DNA from: Prosthecomicrobium sp. N25
GTDB taxonomy: Bacteria; Pseudomonadota; Alphaproteobacteria; Rhizobiales; Ancalomicrobiaceae
Length of the DNA stretch: 64,000 nucleotides
Direction: 5' to 3'
Assembly (NCBI RefSeq): GCF_037203705.1
Contig: NZ_JBBCAT010000001.1
Coordinates: 1,399,418 to 1,463,417, forward strand
Below are positions 18,687 through 28,032 of the stretch, piece by piece. A model generated the notes under the pieces. That model did not search any database. It was not told the DNA's origin and saw only the letters and a program-made list of their open reading frames with translations. A program made the translations under genes and the position numbers. Each line of letters opens with the position of its first letter. Position 1 is the first letter of the stretch.

Positions 18687-20546
18687 TCAGAGGAAGGAGG
18701 GTCCCGGGATCCCGCCCTTCACGAGGCGGGGCAGAGCCTGCAACAACTTGGGGACGCTGTCGATCTCATTTGCACCCGTGCCGGTGAGCTCCGGCAGGCA
18801 CCCCGCCGCCCGGGCCCCGAGCCGCGCCACCAGCGCCGCCCGGATCGAGGTCGCGAGCGGCCCCCCCGCGGTCTCGCTCGGCGGAATCGTGGCGGCGAGG
18901 CCGCCGAAGATGGTCTCGGCGACGATCAGCGAGCCGAGGATGCCGAGGTGGCGGCCGTGGTCGCCGCCGCCCTCCGCGGCCCCGGCCATCCCGGCCTCGA
19001 AGCGCAGGAAGAAGGGCAGGGGCGGATCGTCCGCGAGCGCGCTGGCGATCGCGGCCGGCACCGGCCGCAGCGAATCGGCCAGGAAGGCGCCCACCAGGCC
19101 GGACCGGTAGGCCTTGTCGGCCAGCATCCGGTGGCCCGACACCCAGTCCGGCGCCAGGGCGGAGAGCCGGGCGACGAGCGGTTCGAGCCGCCATAGACGG
19201 GCGAGCCCGGCGCTGATCAGGTCCCGGTAGTCGAGCCCGACCGCCCCGGTGCCGTCCGTCGCCGGGAACAGGGAGGCGTCGAAGAGCGGGCCCGTGGAGG
19301 TCGGCCCGATGCGCCGCGCGAGGTCGGGCCGCCGCCTCGGGTCGACCTCGAAGAATCGCGACCAGGTCGCCAGCCAGTGAGCGTTGGGCGGGATCCGCAC
19401 GCCGCCGGCCTCCGAGCTCTGGCTGAGGATGGCGGCGAGCGAGACGCTCTGCCCGGTCCGTGCGGCCGCGTCGCTGAACCCGTATTCGTCGCGCACCAGG
19501 CTGTGTCCGGTCCGGAACGCCGCATAGGCGAACTCGAAAACCGGCGGCGCCTCGGGCCGGCAGGAGAGCGGATCGAGAAAGGTCGGCTTGTCGCGGTCGT
19601 AGGCGGCGAGGACCGCCGGATGCAGCAGCCGCCCCATGGCGTCCCGGCGCAGGATGCGACGGTACACGAGCGTCACCACCTCGCGCGCCGCATGGTATTG
19701 GTCGAGCCGCATCTCGTCGTCCGTGGCGGCGTATTCCGTGCCGAGCCCGAGGCCGTCGAGCCGGTCCACGACCGCGTTGTGGAGGAGCGAGAAGGCGACG
19801 ACGAGCTGCGAAAGCGTCGCGTTGTCGTCGTTGCGCGCGTCCGCGATCAGGACCTCGGTCGGACGGTTGATCTCGATCGGACCCGGGGCGGCCGGCGGCG
19901 CCTCGAACAGGCGCTGGCGCGGAATGTCGCGCGCCGGGGTGGAGCCGTCGTCGAGCAGAGCCGGTCCGATCCGCAGGTAGCGGCGCGGCCGGCCCAGCCG
20001 CTCGAACCGGTAGGCGCGGCTCCCCTGCACCGGGCCGTCGCCGTAGAGCGTCTCCAGCACCAGCGGCTGCCGGCGCAGGTTGCCCTGCGAGACCCCGCCG
20101 TCCCCGGCCTCCGAGAGCGGGACCGCGGACTGGACGAGATCGTGGGCGACGAACTGCAGGAGATAGGTGTAGCCGGCCGGGAAGCCGGGATTGTCATGCG
20201 GGTGCAGGCCGGGCGCGAGCGGCGTCGTGAAGCCGGGATCGGCCAGGAGCCGGTCCGAGAGGGCCTGCATGGCCCGCCGGAAGCGGTCCTCGGTCGGCCG
20301 CGACGCCTGCGGGGGCTGGCCGTCGAAAAGGGTCTTCTCGTCCGACCCCGGCTCCCCGAGGAAATGGCGGAACCCCGGGACCGACCCGGCCGCATGCGGG
20401 CAGACCGGCTGGACGCCTGCGCCCTTGCGCGAGCCGAATTGGGCGCCCGATCCGGGAATGCCGAGCCCGAGCCCGTTGGCGCCGGTGCCGACCGCGCTTC
20501 CGGCCGGCGTCGCCGACCTGCCGCGGCCGATCCTGTGTCCTCCCAA
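18687..20546 (-). CDS. animal-type haem peroxidase family protein
   Basis: A 619-residue bacterial member of the animal haem peroxidase (cyclooxygenase/myeloperoxidase) superfamily. The distal site QFVAHD is at residues 131-136 (Gln131, His135). The catalytic arginine region ADARNDDNATLSQLVVAFSLLHN is at about 235-257, and the proximal haem ligand lies in FRTGHSLVRDEY (His348). The N-terminal 80 residues are Gly/Ala-rich without an obvious signal peptide. The start is a TTG with GGGAGGAG just upstream. Such enzymes oxidise halides, lipids or phenolics with peroxide; the substrate here is unknown. The small gene at 18175-18621 follows it. Confidence 0.85.
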   Translation of the reverse strand: MGGHRIGRGRSATPAGSAVGTGANGLGLGIPGSGAQFGSRKGAGVQPVCPHAAGSVPGFRHFLGEPGSDEKTLFDGQPPQASRPTEDRFRRAMQALSDRLLADPGFTTPLAPGLHPHDNPGFPAGYTYLLQFVAHDLVQSAVPLSEAGDGGVSQGNLRRQPLVLETLYGDGPVQGSRAYRFERLGRPRRYLRIGPALLDDGSTPARDIPRQRLFEAPPAAPGPIEINRPTEVLIADARNDDNATLSQLVVAFSLLHNAVVDRLDGLGLGTEYAATDDEMRLDQYHAAREVVTLVYRRILRRDAMGRLLHPAVLAAYDRDKPTFLDPLSCRPEAPPVFEFAYAAFRTGHSLVRDEYGFSDAAARTGQSVSLAAILSQSSEAGGVRIPPNAHWLATWSRFFEVDPRRRPDLARRIGPTSTGPLFDASLFPATDGTGAVGLDYRDLISAGLARLWRLEPLVARLSALAPDWVSGHRMLADKAYRSGLVGAFLADSLRPVPAAIASALADDPPLPFFLRFEAGMAGAAEGGGDHGRHLGILGSLIVAETIFGGLAATIPPSETAGGPLATSIRAALVARLGARAAGCLPELTGTGANEIDSVPKLLQALPRLVKGGIPGPSFL

Positions 20547-20699
20547 GCGCGCTCCTCCCGCTCCCGCCGGACCGGTCTCGCCACGGCCCGGGTCGCCGAA
20601 GGCGGCTCCGGCGCGGGTCGCACGTCGGAACCGAAGGGGGACGCGGTCTCGGCAGGAGCCGATCTTCGAACGGCTCGAGAGTGCCCGAGAAGCGTGAGA

Positions 20700-21797
20700 C
20701 TATCGTGAAGCCGAACCCGCCGGAATGCGCCGTCCTGGCGCCCCGAAGGCGACCTGCGCCTCGGTCTTCAGAAGGTCGGCATAGCGGGCGAGGCGGCTCT
20801 CCATCATGGCCACAAGCCGGCCATAGACCTCGGCCGTGGTGAGGGCGCGGAACTTTCGGCCCTGCCGCGCGTAGAAGAGCGAGCGGTTCGCCCGCGCGGC
20901 GGCGGGGAAGCGGGCGTTCGCGGCCATCGTCGGCTTGTCCGCCTTGAGCTTCAGGAGCCGCTCGGCGCCCGCCGACCCGAGCAGGTGCGAGAAGTAGAAT
21001 TCGCGCGTCTCCAGCGGACGGCCGAGTTCGGCCTCGAGCGCCGCACGGTCGCGCTTCAGGAGCGCGGCGGCGAGGAGACCGGACACATAGGGATCGCGCC
21101 GCAGCCCCAACACCCGCTCGCGCGCGGCCGGGTCCTTCACGGTCCAGCGGTCTCCGTCCCGTTCGACGAGCGCGGCCTCCGCGGCGAGCCCGTAGGCGGG
21201 CCCGTCCCGCCGGACGCTGTCCAGCCAGGTCTGGTCGATGAACTGGAAGAGGCCCTCCGCCGAGGAGGTCCGGGCCCGGATCGTCGGATCGAGGCTCGAC
21301 TCCTTGTCGGCCAGCGCGACCAGGTAGACGGCATCGACCCCCGTCTCCGCCGCGACCCGCTGCAGGATGCGCGTGACCGCCTGCCGTCCCGGGTTCGGCT
21401 GGAAGCGCGTCGGAAGCGTGATCAGGTCCGCCGTCTCCTCGCCCTCCTCGGCCCGGCATGTCCGCTCCGGTTCCGCGGGGGGAACGGCTGCGCCGGAGCT
21501 TTCGGCCCCCGCAGCCTCCGGCGCCGGCAGCACGCTGCCCGGGATCATTGCTTCGGGCGGCAGGAAGAGCGGATCGACGCCGCCCAACCCTCCGGCCGGC
21601 TCCTCCCGGAGCGAAATCTGTTCGAACCTGACGACGGGAACCTCGTCGGTCTGTCCGTTCGCAGCGGGCGCCGTGGCGATCATCGAGCCGAACAGGACCG
21701 CCGCGGCGACCGGTGAAGCGCTCCGCGGAGCGCCGAAGACGAGTCGCGAAAAGCCATGAAGAACCGTTTCGCCCTTGGCGAGAATCGTGAGCGCCAT
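20700..21797 (-). CDS. lytic transglycosylase-like protein (SLT domain)
   Basis: A 365-residue exported protein with a hydrophobic segment near residues 27-47 followed by ATAPAANGQ, which looks like a signal peptide after an extended N region. The lysozyme-like domain has the catalytic glutamate in LADKESSLDP (Glu166), then the SAEGLFQFIDQTWL motif typical of the soluble lytic transglycosylase fold. The family cleaves peptidoglycan between MurNAc and GlcNAc with 1,6-anhydro product formation. It stands alone on the minus strand, so it may be general wall turnover or part of an assembly process not encoded here. Confidence 0.82.
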   Translation of the reverse strand: MALTILAKGETVLHGFSRLVFGAPRSASPVAAAVLFGSMIATAPAANGQTDEVPVVRFEQISLREEPAGGLGGVDPLFLPPEAMIPGSVLPAPEAAGAESSGAAVPPAEPERTCRAEEGEETADLITLPTRFQPNPGRQAVTRILQRVAAETGVDAVYLVALADKESSLDPTIRARTSSAEGLFQFIDQTWLDSVRRDGPAYGLAAEAALVERDGDRWTVKDPAARERVLGLRRDPYVSGLLAAALLKRDRAALEAELGRPLETREFYFSHLLGSAGAERLLKLKADKPTMAANARFPAAARANRSLFYARQGRKFRALTTAEVYGRLVAMMESRLARYADLLKTEAQVAFGAPGRRIPAGSASR

Positions 21798-22042
21798 CCA
21801 GTCCAGTCCGAGGCTATTGCCAAGCTTGTTTCCGCCCGGCAGTTGTCGTTGCCTCGTTCAATGGCCGGATGATGTGACCAAAATGAGCAAGCACGACCGT
21901 TGCCGTGCCGAAAAACTGCCAAGAGCCGCAGCATCATCTTTGAATTTCAACGCAGTTCCGGCTCGCGCCACACCTCTTAAAATTCCGTTGCCGCCGTCTT
22001 GCGGACGTCGCCGAGCCCCCTCGGAACGGTTCCGGACGACCT

Positions 22043-22747
22043 TCAGGGCATGACCGGGCCGGCCGTAGCCGGCGCGCTGACGGTCTGCGCCCGCGCCGGC
22101 GGTGCGCTGGCGCTCGCCTGGTGGAACGCCCTGTTCTTCTCGTAGCGTTCGCGATCCATGACCATCAGCGTGTAGGAGAGCACCTTCCCGTCCGCCACAT
22201 CGAGCAGCATCAGCGCCGCGGTCCGCGCGGTGCCCTTCGACAGGAGGTCGATCTTGCCCGAATAGGTCTCGAGCTGGCCGGAGCCCTCCGGCACGCGCCC
22301 CCACAGGAGGCGGACCACCTGGCGGCTGCCCTTGCCCTTCTCGGCCGCTGCCGGCAACGCTTGGCGCTTCGTCTCCCGCCCGTACTGGCGCTTCACGGGA
22401 TCGAGGACGCGCGACAGGGAGGTCGGCGTGGCGAAGCGCGTCCGGATCGTCAGGAGATAGGCCTCCTCGCCGAGCGCGGTGGCGGTGAAGTCCACGTCCG
22501 CCGAGCTGCAGATCCGGCCCTTGTCGCTGCAGGCGGTCGGGAACGAGAGTTCCGGGTCGCCGCCGGCGTTGCGGTCGGCCTCGCCGGAGGAGCCGAGACT
22601 GTCCAGTCCCACCTGCTCCATGTCGGCGAGCGTCAGGCCGAGCTTGAGGTCACCCAGGGCTTCCGGTCCGAACGCCGCCGCGGGCACGGGCGCGAGGGCG
22701 GCGGCGATCATCGCGGCGGCGGCCGCGGTGCGGCGGGTTCTGGTCAT
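22043..22747 (-). CDS. secreted protein of unknown function
   Basis: A 234-residue protein with a clear signal peptide (MTRTRRTAAAAAMIAAALAPVPAAA, cleavage after AAA). The mature part contains LGLTLADMEQVGL, two cysteines in TACSDKGRICSS, and a long segment on RYE/KRQYG with a Pro/Ala-rich tail. I do not recognise a family. The 5' end at 22747 is chosen because the signal peptide begins there; the frame remains open upstream. It probably acts in the periplasm. Confidence 0.75.
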   Translation of the reverse strand: MTRTRRTAAAAAMIAAALAPVPAAAFGPEALGDLKLGLTLADMEQVGLDSLGSSGEADRNAGGDPELSFPTACSDKGRICSSADVDFTATALGEEAYLLTIRTRFATPTSLSRVLDPVKRQYGRETKRQALPAAAEKGKGSRQVVRLLWGRVPEGSGQLETYSGKIDLLSKGTARTAALMLLDVADGKVLSYTLMVMDRERYEKNRAFHQASASAPPARAQTVSAPATAGPVMP

Positions 22748-22860
22748 GACTCGTCTCCCGGAAGATCCCGCCGGGCTATCGCGGGACTCCACCAAGGACG
22801 ATCGAGCGGCCGGATCGTTCCCGCCCGGCCGCGCATCCCTGTTCCGCGCCCGTGGAGTCC

Positions 22861-23265
22861 TCAGGCCTCCGGCACGAAGGTCAGCGCCACGCCGTTGATG
22901 CAGTAGCGCAGGTGCGTCGGCGGCGGACCGTCCGGGAAGACGTGGCCGAGATGGCTGCCGCAGCGGCTGCAGTGCACCTCCGTGCGGACCATGCCGTAGC
23001 TGCGGTCCTCTGTGGTCTCGATCGACCCGTCGACCGGGTCGTTGAAGCTCGGCCATCCCGTCCCGCTCTCGAACTTGCGCTGGGAGCGGAAGAGCGGCTG
23101 GTCGCAGCCCGCGCACACGAACGTGCCGGCCCGCTTTTCATGCAGGAGCGCGCAGCTCCCCGGCCGTTCCGTCCCATGGCCGCGCATGACGGCATACTGT
23201 TCGGGCGTCAGCCGCTCGCGCCATTCCTTGTCGGTGCGGGTCACGGGGAAATGGGTGCCGTGCAT
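22861..23265 (-). CDS. msrB: peptide-methionine (R)-S-oxide reductase
   Basis: A 134-residue MsrB. It reduces methionine R-sulfoxide in proteins, using thioredoxin to recycle. The zinc-binding CxxC pairs (CAGC and CSRC), the GTGWPSF substrate motif and the catalytic cysteine in [10 protein letters not shown] are present. The ATG at 23265 has AGGAGA upstream. It is a single-domain cytosolic form. It lies near the haem peroxidase and other oxidation-related genes but with independent spacing. Confidence 0.95.
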   Translation of the reverse strand: MHGTHFPVTRTDKEWRERLTPEQYAVMRGHGTERPGSCALLHEKRAGTFVCAGCDQPLFRSQRKFESGTGWPSFNDPVDGSIETTEDRSYGMVRTEVHCSRCGSHLGHVFPDGPPPTHLRYCINGVALTFVPEA

Positions 23266-23443
23266 GGGCGGTCTCCTTCTGGTGCGGCGGCCTCCTATTG
23301 TGGGGGCGCGCCCGCCCGCAGGGTAGGGGGCGCGGCGATCACGATGCGGTGGCCGTCTTTGCCGCAAGGCGGGTACCGCTCCGGCGGGCTTGCCCCGGAG
23401 CCCTTGCCGGGGCACACGAGGCGTGACCAACGGAGATCCAGTC

Positions 23444-23860
23444 GTGAGCGCATCCTACGACCCCGCCGCAGACGGCTGGGACAGAATCGATCAAGGCGGC
23501 TTCGAGAGCTTCATCGGCCCCTTCTGGCAGAAGCGCGAGCCGGACGGCCGCATCGCCGTGGGGCTCATGACCCGGGCCGACCACATGAACCGCAACGGGG
23601 TCGTCCACGGCGGCGTCACCCTCGCCATGGCCGACCAGGCGCTCGGCCTCGCCGCCTACGACGACACCGGCGGCCTGAAGCAGGCGACGATCCAGCTCGA
23701 CGTCCACTTCACCGCCCCCGTCCGCATCGGCAGCTTCCTGGAATGCCGCGCCGTCGTCACCCGGCGCGCCAAGGGGGTGATGTTCATGGCCGGCACCTTG
23801 ACGGCCGGCGGTCGCCCGGTCGCCACCGCGCAGGGCATCTGGAAGATCGCCGAAGGCTGA
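23444..23860 (+). CDS. PaaI-family hotdog thioesterase
   Basis: A 138-residue hotdog-fold protein. The start is GTG 23444 with GGAGA seven bases upstream; longer starts are possible. The diagnostic [14 protein letters not shown] follows the [11 protein letters not shown] strand, and the [19 protein letters not shown] region completes the dimer-forming sheet. Members hydrolyse acyl-CoA thioesters, such as phenylacetyl-CoA, but the substrate cannot be assigned. It is single-copy here and has no paa genes around it. Confidence 0.88.
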   Translation: MSASYDPAADGWDRIDQGGFESFIGPFWQKREPDGRIAVGLMTRADHMNRNGVVHGGVTLAMADQALGLAAYDDTGGLKQATIQLDVHFTAPVRIGSFLECRAVVTRRAKGVMFMAGTLTAGGRPVATAQGIWKIAEG

Positions 23861-23866
23861 CGACGG

Positions 23867-24172
23867 TCAGAGCCGCTCGATCGGATGGGCCCGGATCACG
23901 ATCGCCTCCTGGCGGAAGCGCCGCTCCAACTCGGTCCGGTAGCTGCTCCACCAGCCCCGGTCGAGGCTCCCGACCATCACCTCGATCACCACCACGTCCT
24001 CCGAGACCGTCGCATGCGCGCCCGCCCAGACCCCCTGGGCCGGCGCCCGCAGATGGGCCGTCACCCCACCATGGCGCGCCACCAGTTCGTCGCGGACACG
24101 CGCGAAGGCTTCCGCCGGAAAGGCCTGCCCCTCGTTGTCCGCGGTCGGCAGTAGAATTTCGACCAATTGCAT
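23867..24172 (-). CDS. small protein of unknown function
   Basis: A 101-residue protein starting MQLVEILLPTADNEG (ATG 24172, with GGAGGG about 12 bases upstream). It lies tail-to-tail with the thioesterase, six bases apart. Features are the conserved-looking WAGAHATVSEDVVVIEVMV and a C-terminal RTELERRFRQEAIVIRAHPIERL. I do not recognise a family; the predicted fold is alpha/beta. No signal peptide is seen. Confidence 0.7.
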   Translation of the reverse strand: MQLVEILLPTADNEGQAFPAEAFARVRDELVARHGGVTAHLRAPAQGVWAGAHATVSEDVVVIEVMVGSLDRGWWSSYRTELERRFRQEAIVIRAHPIERL

Positions 24173-24404
24173 CCCGGTCCGCCCTCCCTGGCGTCTCAAC
24201 GCGGCGAGCGTGGTTGCAGTTCTGCCGATGTCGGCGACGCCACGTCCCGCCATCTCTTCCTGGGCTGCAAGTTCTTGCCAAGGCCCTGGCGATTAACCCA
24301 TTTTCCGGACCTTTAACCTTCCTTTCGTCTTGCCGGATCCCCATCTCGGGCGTTAGGAGCGTGTCAGACCGCTTCCCGCCCTACGCCTTTTCAGGAGACC
24401 CTTC

Positions 24405-25469
24405 ATGCCGCTCGTGTCCATGCGCCAGCTTCTCGACCACGCCGCCGAGAACGGCTACGGCCTGCCCGCGTTCAACGTGAACAACCTCGAGCAGGTCCGC
24501 GCCATCATGGAGGCGGCCGAGAAGACCAAGTCCCCCGTCATCCTGCAGGCTTCCGCGGGCGCCCGGAAGTATGCCGGCGACAACTTCCTGCGCCACATGA
24601 TCCAGGGCGCCCTCGAGACCCATCCGACCATTCCGATCGTCATGCATCTCGACCACGGCGCCGCCCCGCCGGTCTGCTACTCGGCCATCGAGAACGGCTT
24701 CACCTCGGTGATGATGGACGGCTCGCTGCAGGCCGACGGCAAGACCGTGGCCGACTACGAGTACAACGTCGACGTGACCCGGTCCGTCGTCGAAAAGGCC
24801 CACGCGCTCGGCGTCTCGGTCGAGGGCGAACTCGGCGTGCTCGGCTCGCTCGAGACCATGAAGGGCGACAAGGAGGACGGTCACGGCGCCGAGGGCACCA
24901 TGACCCGCGAGCAGCTCCTGACCGACGTCGACCAGGCCGCCGACTTCGTCGCCAAGACCCAGTGCGACGCCCTCGCCATCGCGATCGGCACCTCGCACGG
25001 CGCCTACAAGTTCACCCGCAAGCCGACGGGCGAGATCCTCGCCATCTCCCGCATCAAGGAGATCCACGCCCGCATCCCCAACACCCACCTCGTCATGCAC
25101 GGCTCCTCCTCCGTGCCCCAGGAACTCCTCGCCGAGATCCGCCAGTATGGCGGCGAGCTCAAGGAGACCTACGGCGTGCCCGTGGAGGAGATCCAGGAAG
25201 GCATCAAGCACGGCGTCCGCAAGGTCAACATCGATACCGACCTGCGCCTCGCCATGACGGGCGCGATCCGCCGCGTGATGTTCACCAACAAGGGCGAGTT
25301 CGATCCCCGCAAGTATCTCGGCGAGGGCGTGAAGGCCATGTCGGCCGTCTGCGCCGCCCGCTTCGAGGCCTTTGGCACGGCCGGCCAGGCCGAGAAGATC
25401 AAGCCGCTGCCGCTCTCCGAGATGGCGAAGCGCTATGCGAGCGGCGAGCTGAAGCAGGTCGTCCGCTGA
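24405..25469 (+). CDS. fba: class II fructose-bisphosphate aldolase
   Basis: A 354-residue zinc aldolase of the Calvin-cycle-type subgroup. It reversibly joins dihydroxyacetone phosphate and glyceraldehyde 3-phosphate. The zinc-binding LDHGAAP (Asp83, His84), the [10 protein letters not shown] and the MHGSSSVPQ loop carry the metal ligands and phosphate contacts. It is complete. The next gene 347 bases downstream is rpe, but a REP-like element lies between them. No RuBisCO genes are in the window, so a glycolytic/gluconeogenic role is as likely as carbon fixation. Confidence 0.96.
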   Translation: MPLVSMRQLLDHAAENGYGLPAFNVNNLEQVRAIMEAAEKTKSPVILQASAGARKYAGDNFLRHMIQGALETHPTIPIVMHLDHGAAPPVCYSAIENGFTSVMMDGSLQADGKTVADYEYNVDVTRSVVEKAHALGVSVEGELGVLGSLETMKGDKEDGHGAEGTMTREQLLTDVDQAADFVAKTQCDALAIAIGTSHGAYKFTRKPTGEILAISRIKEIHARIPNTHLVMHGSSSVPQELLAEIRQYGGELKETYGVPVEEIQEGIKHGVRKVNIDTDLRLAMTGAIRRVMFTNKGEFDPRKYLGEGVKAMSAVCAARFEAFGTAGQAEKIKPLPLSEMAKRYASGELKQVVR

Positions 25470-25815
25470 CGCTGCGGGCCGCTCGGCACGGATGAGAGGG
25501 GGCGGGCTGGCGGGTCCCATGGGTGCAACATCCCCGGGGCGATGGCGTCCCGCCCCGACCTTGCCACGGGTGTCACCCCGGCCATCGAGCCGGGGCCCAT
25601 TGGCGGTGCGCCGCGGCACGACCGCACGGTGAGGCTCCCGCAGGGCAGGAGGAGAGGCCAGTGGATCCCGGCTCGATGGCCGGGATGACAGTCGTGGAGA
25701 GGCCGTGGCGGGACAGCGGCGCCTCGACTGCTTTCCCGCGCCGCGTCGGCCTAGCCCCGACCCCACCGGACCGTTAGAACCGGTCCCGAGCCATCAACGC
25801 CTGCGAGTCTCCGCC
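25470..25815. other. intergenic gap holding a REP-like element
   Basis: This 346-base stretch between fba and rpe has no gene. The family A repeat fills 25570-25690; the remaining sequence contains nothing I can assign. Confidence 0.6.
25570..25690. repeat. REP-like palindromic element, family A copy 2
   Basis: The left arm begins GTGTCACCCCGGCCATCGAG and the right arm ends GGCTCGATGGCCGGGATGAC. It is 121 bases long, equal to the copies at 8273 and 27762. It lies between fba and rpe. Confidence 0.85.
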
Positions 25816-26499
25816 ATGCTCCCCGCCGTCATCGCCCCGTCGATCCTCTCCGCCGACTTCGCACGCCTCGGCGAGGAGGTGAGGGCCGTCATCGACGCCG
25901 GCGCGGACTGGATCCATTTCGACGTCATGGACAACCACTACGTCCCGAACCTCACCATCGGCCCGATGATCTGCAAGGCGATCCGCCCCGTGACGCCCGC
26001 GCCGATCGACGTCCACCTGATGGTGAAGCCGGTGGACGCCATGATCGAGGCCTTCGCGGATGCAGGGGCCGACTGGATCAGCTTCCACCCGGAAGCCTCC
26101 GAGCATGTCGACCGCTCGCTCGACCTGATCCGGCGCCGGGGCTGCAAGGCCGGCCTGGTCCTCAACCCGGCGACCCCGGTCGACTGCCTGGAATGGGTCA
26201 TGGACCGCCTCGACCTGGTCCTCCTCATGTCGGTCAATCCGGGCTTCGGCGGGCAGGCCTTCATCCCCTCGGCGCTCAGGAAGGCCGAGCGCGTCCGCCG
26301 CCTGATCGAGGCCTCCGGACGCGAGATCCGGCTCGAGATCGACGGCGGCGTGAAGACCGACAACATCGCCGCGGTGGCGGCCGCCGGCGTCGACACCTTC
26401 GTGGCCGGCAGCGCCATCTACGGGGCGCCCGACTACCGGGCCGTGATCGACGCCATGCGTGCCGAGATCGCCAAGGCGCGCGACGGATTGCCGCGCTGA
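25816..26499 (+). CDS. rpe: ribulose-phosphate 3-epimerase
   Basis: A 227-residue TIM-barrel enzyme that interconverts D-ribulose 5-phosphate and D-xylulose 5-phosphate. Expected active-site strands are present in order: [34 protein letters not shown] and the final [11 protein letters not shown], with the phosphate-binding GSAIYGA. The start [11 protein letters not shown] is the family's usual N terminus. With fba it belongs to pentose phosphate/central sugar metabolism. Confidence 0.96.
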   Translation: MLPAVIAPSILSADFARLGEEVRAVIDAGADWIHFDVMDNHYVPNLTIGPMICKAIRPVTPAPIDVHLMVKPVDAMIEAFADAGADWISFHPEASEHVDRSLDLIRRRGCKAGLVLNPATPVDCLEWVMDRLDLVLLMSVNPGFGGQAFIPSALRKAERVRRLIEASGREIRLEIDGGVKTDNIAAVAAAGVDTFVAGSAIYGAPDYRAVIDAMRAEIAKARDGLPR

Positions 26500-26720
26500 G
26501 CCGTTCCTAAGGACGAGGCACGGCCCACGGCCCCGCCCGCGCCGCCGAACCGGCCGCGCGACGCTATCTCTTAGAAAGAGCTTATCGTTTCGCCCGTGCA
26601 AGGTCCGCGAAAGCACGGCAATCTCCCTCCGACTGGAGCCGGTGCAACGGCCCGCCCGGCAGGCCTGTCCTCGCCCCCCGCAGGACGGCCCGCCGGTCTT
26701 TTCGCGAAAGGGAGACCGCC

Positions 26721-27158
26721 TTGAAGCGCTTCGCCGTCCCGTTCCTCGCCGCCGCCCTCGCCCTCGGAGCGGCCGCCCCGGCCTTCGCCGCCGGGGACCT
26801 CATGAAGGGCCGCACCCCCCTCGACGAGATCAAGCTCGGCGACGGCCAGCAGAACGACTATGCGGTCACCAATCCGGAGATCACGCTGGAGACCGGCAAG
26901 GGCTACCGCCTGCCGATCACCTCCTCGGGCGGCAAGGAGTACAAGTTCGTAGCCCCGAACTTCTTCCGCCACATCTGGGTCGACCAGATCGTCATCAACG
27001 ACCTCGAGGTCCACATGGCCGGCCCGCCGGCCTGGCTCGAGTTCGACGCCGAGGGGACGATCGAGGTCCACTTCACGCCGGTGAAGACCGGCACCTACGA
27101 GTGGTACATCGAGGGCCTCGCCGACAAGGGCATGAAGGGCAAGTTCATCGTCAAGTGA
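26721..27158 (+). CDS. cupredoxin-fold secreted protein lacking copper ligands
   Basis: A 145-residue protein from TTG 26721 with GGGAG upstream. The signal peptide is MKRFAVPFLAAALALGAAAPAFA. The mature part has the beta-sandwich layout of plastocyanin/azurin-like proteins (ITLETGKGYRLPITS, then VKTGTYEWYIEGLADKGMKGKFIVK). In copper-binding relatives the last region reads YxxYC...H...MxG; here the cysteine and histidine positions are Ile and Asp while the Met is retained. A type 1 copper site is therefore unlikely. It lies 17 bases before a small secreted protein and may form an operon with it. Confidence 0.75.
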   Translation: MKRFAVPFLAAALALGAAAPAFAAGDLMKGRTPLDEIKLGDGQQNDYAVTNPEITLETGKGYRLPITSSGGKEYKFVAPNFFRHIWVDQIVINDLEVHMAGPPAWLEFDAEGTIEVHFTPVKTGTYEWYIEGLADKGMKGKFIVK

Positions 27159-27175
27159 CGGGGGGAGGGGACGTC

Positions 27176-27427
27176 GTGAAACAGGCCATCATCACAGCCC
27201 TGGCGCTCGCGCTCTCGGCCGGCGCCGCAGCCGCCGACGACAGGGCCGAGTGCGAGAAGGGCATCGCCTTCATCAAGGCCGAGATCGGCAAGAACCCGGC
27301 CGAGCCGGTCATGACCAAGCTCAAGAAGGCGCTCAAGGACGCGAACCGCGAGCTCGGCGAGACCGAGTACGACGAGTGCATGGACGCCGTGAAGGACGCC
27401 CAGAAGGCCCTGGGGAAGAAGAGCTAG
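27176..27427 (+). CDS. small secreted protein of unknown function
   Basis: An 83-residue protein from GTG 27176 with GGGGGAGGGG upstream. The N terminus MKQAIITALALALSAGAAAADD is a signal peptide. The mature part is a short helical, lysine-rich segment with two cysteines (AECEKGIAF and YDECMDAVKD) that could form one disulfide. I do not recognise it. Close spacing suggests co-expression with the cupredoxin-like gene. Confidence 0.75.
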   Translation: MKQAIITALALALSAGAAAADDRAECEKGIAFIKAEIGKNPAEPVMTKLKKALKDANRELGETEYDECMDAVKDAQKALGKKS

Positions 27428-27560
27428 GCCGCGGGGCCTGACCCCAGGGACGCCTCACTGCCGACCCCGGGGGCAGTCGTCGCCCGACCTCTCCCCGGCA
27501 GGCCGCCCTCGCCACCCGCAACGGCCTCCCGCGGCCGATGCCGGGACCCACCCCTCCACC

Positions 27561-27688
27561 CGCAACCCCGGACAAGGCGCGGCACGCGCCGCCGATCCGG
27601 GGGCCAGCGCGGGCGGCGATCCGCAGCGCTGCGGCCGACGGAGGGCGCTGGCCCCCGGCTCTCCGCTTCGCTCCGGCCGGGGATGCGG
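27561..27688 (-). repeat. repeat family B, copy 2 (inverted relative to copy 1)
   Basis: On the minus strand this aligns with 8457-8590 over most of its length, sharing CCGGCCGGAGCG, AGCGGAGAGCCGGG and GCGCTGGCCCC blocks. A family A copy lies 74 bases to the right. A shorter related stretch is at 27958-28005 (CGCTCCGGCCGTGGATGCCG). Confidence 0.75.
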
Positions 27689-27761
27689 GGAGGGGGTGAC
27701 CGGGGCCTCTCTGCTGGGTGCCGTGCGAGGGCGCCGCCTTCCGGCGCCGGCCTTCCCACGG

Positions 27762-27883
27762 ATGTCATCCCGGCCATCGAGCCGGGACCCATTGGCCTTT
27801 CCGCCTGCAGAGCGGGTACCTTCCAGCACGCTCGTGCCGCGCCGAGCCGCCAATAGGCCCCGGCTCGATGGCCGGGGTGACAC
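27762..27883. repeat. REP-like palindromic element, family A copy 3
   Basis: It begins ATGTCATCCCGGCCATCGAG and ends CTCGATGGCCGGGGTGACAC. At 122 bases it matches the other two copies, and its arms are inverted repeats of each other. Confidence 0.85.
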
Positions 27884-28032
27884 TTGTGGGGGAGGCTTTC
27901 CCGCGACGGCACCGTGGCGGCGTTCGGCGCGGGCGGAGCAATGGCATAAGCGTAACGGTGCCGGGTCCCCGCAGCGCTCCGGCCGTGGATGCCGCAAGGG
28001 AGGCGCGGGTCTCGCGACGTGGGGCGTTTCCG

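Larger units (their letters stand above)
27428..28032. other. repeat-rich intergenic region
   Basis: This 605-base gap has no supported gene. It contains repeat family B (27561-27688), family A (27762-27883) and a partial family B copy near 27958-28005. It lies between convergent transcription units. Confidence 0.7.

Noticed and set aside
24254-24404. A sigma-70 promoter for fba in the AT-richer TTAACC stretch
   Set aside because: No pair of boxes with acceptable spacing could be placed; a promoter is probable but not defined.
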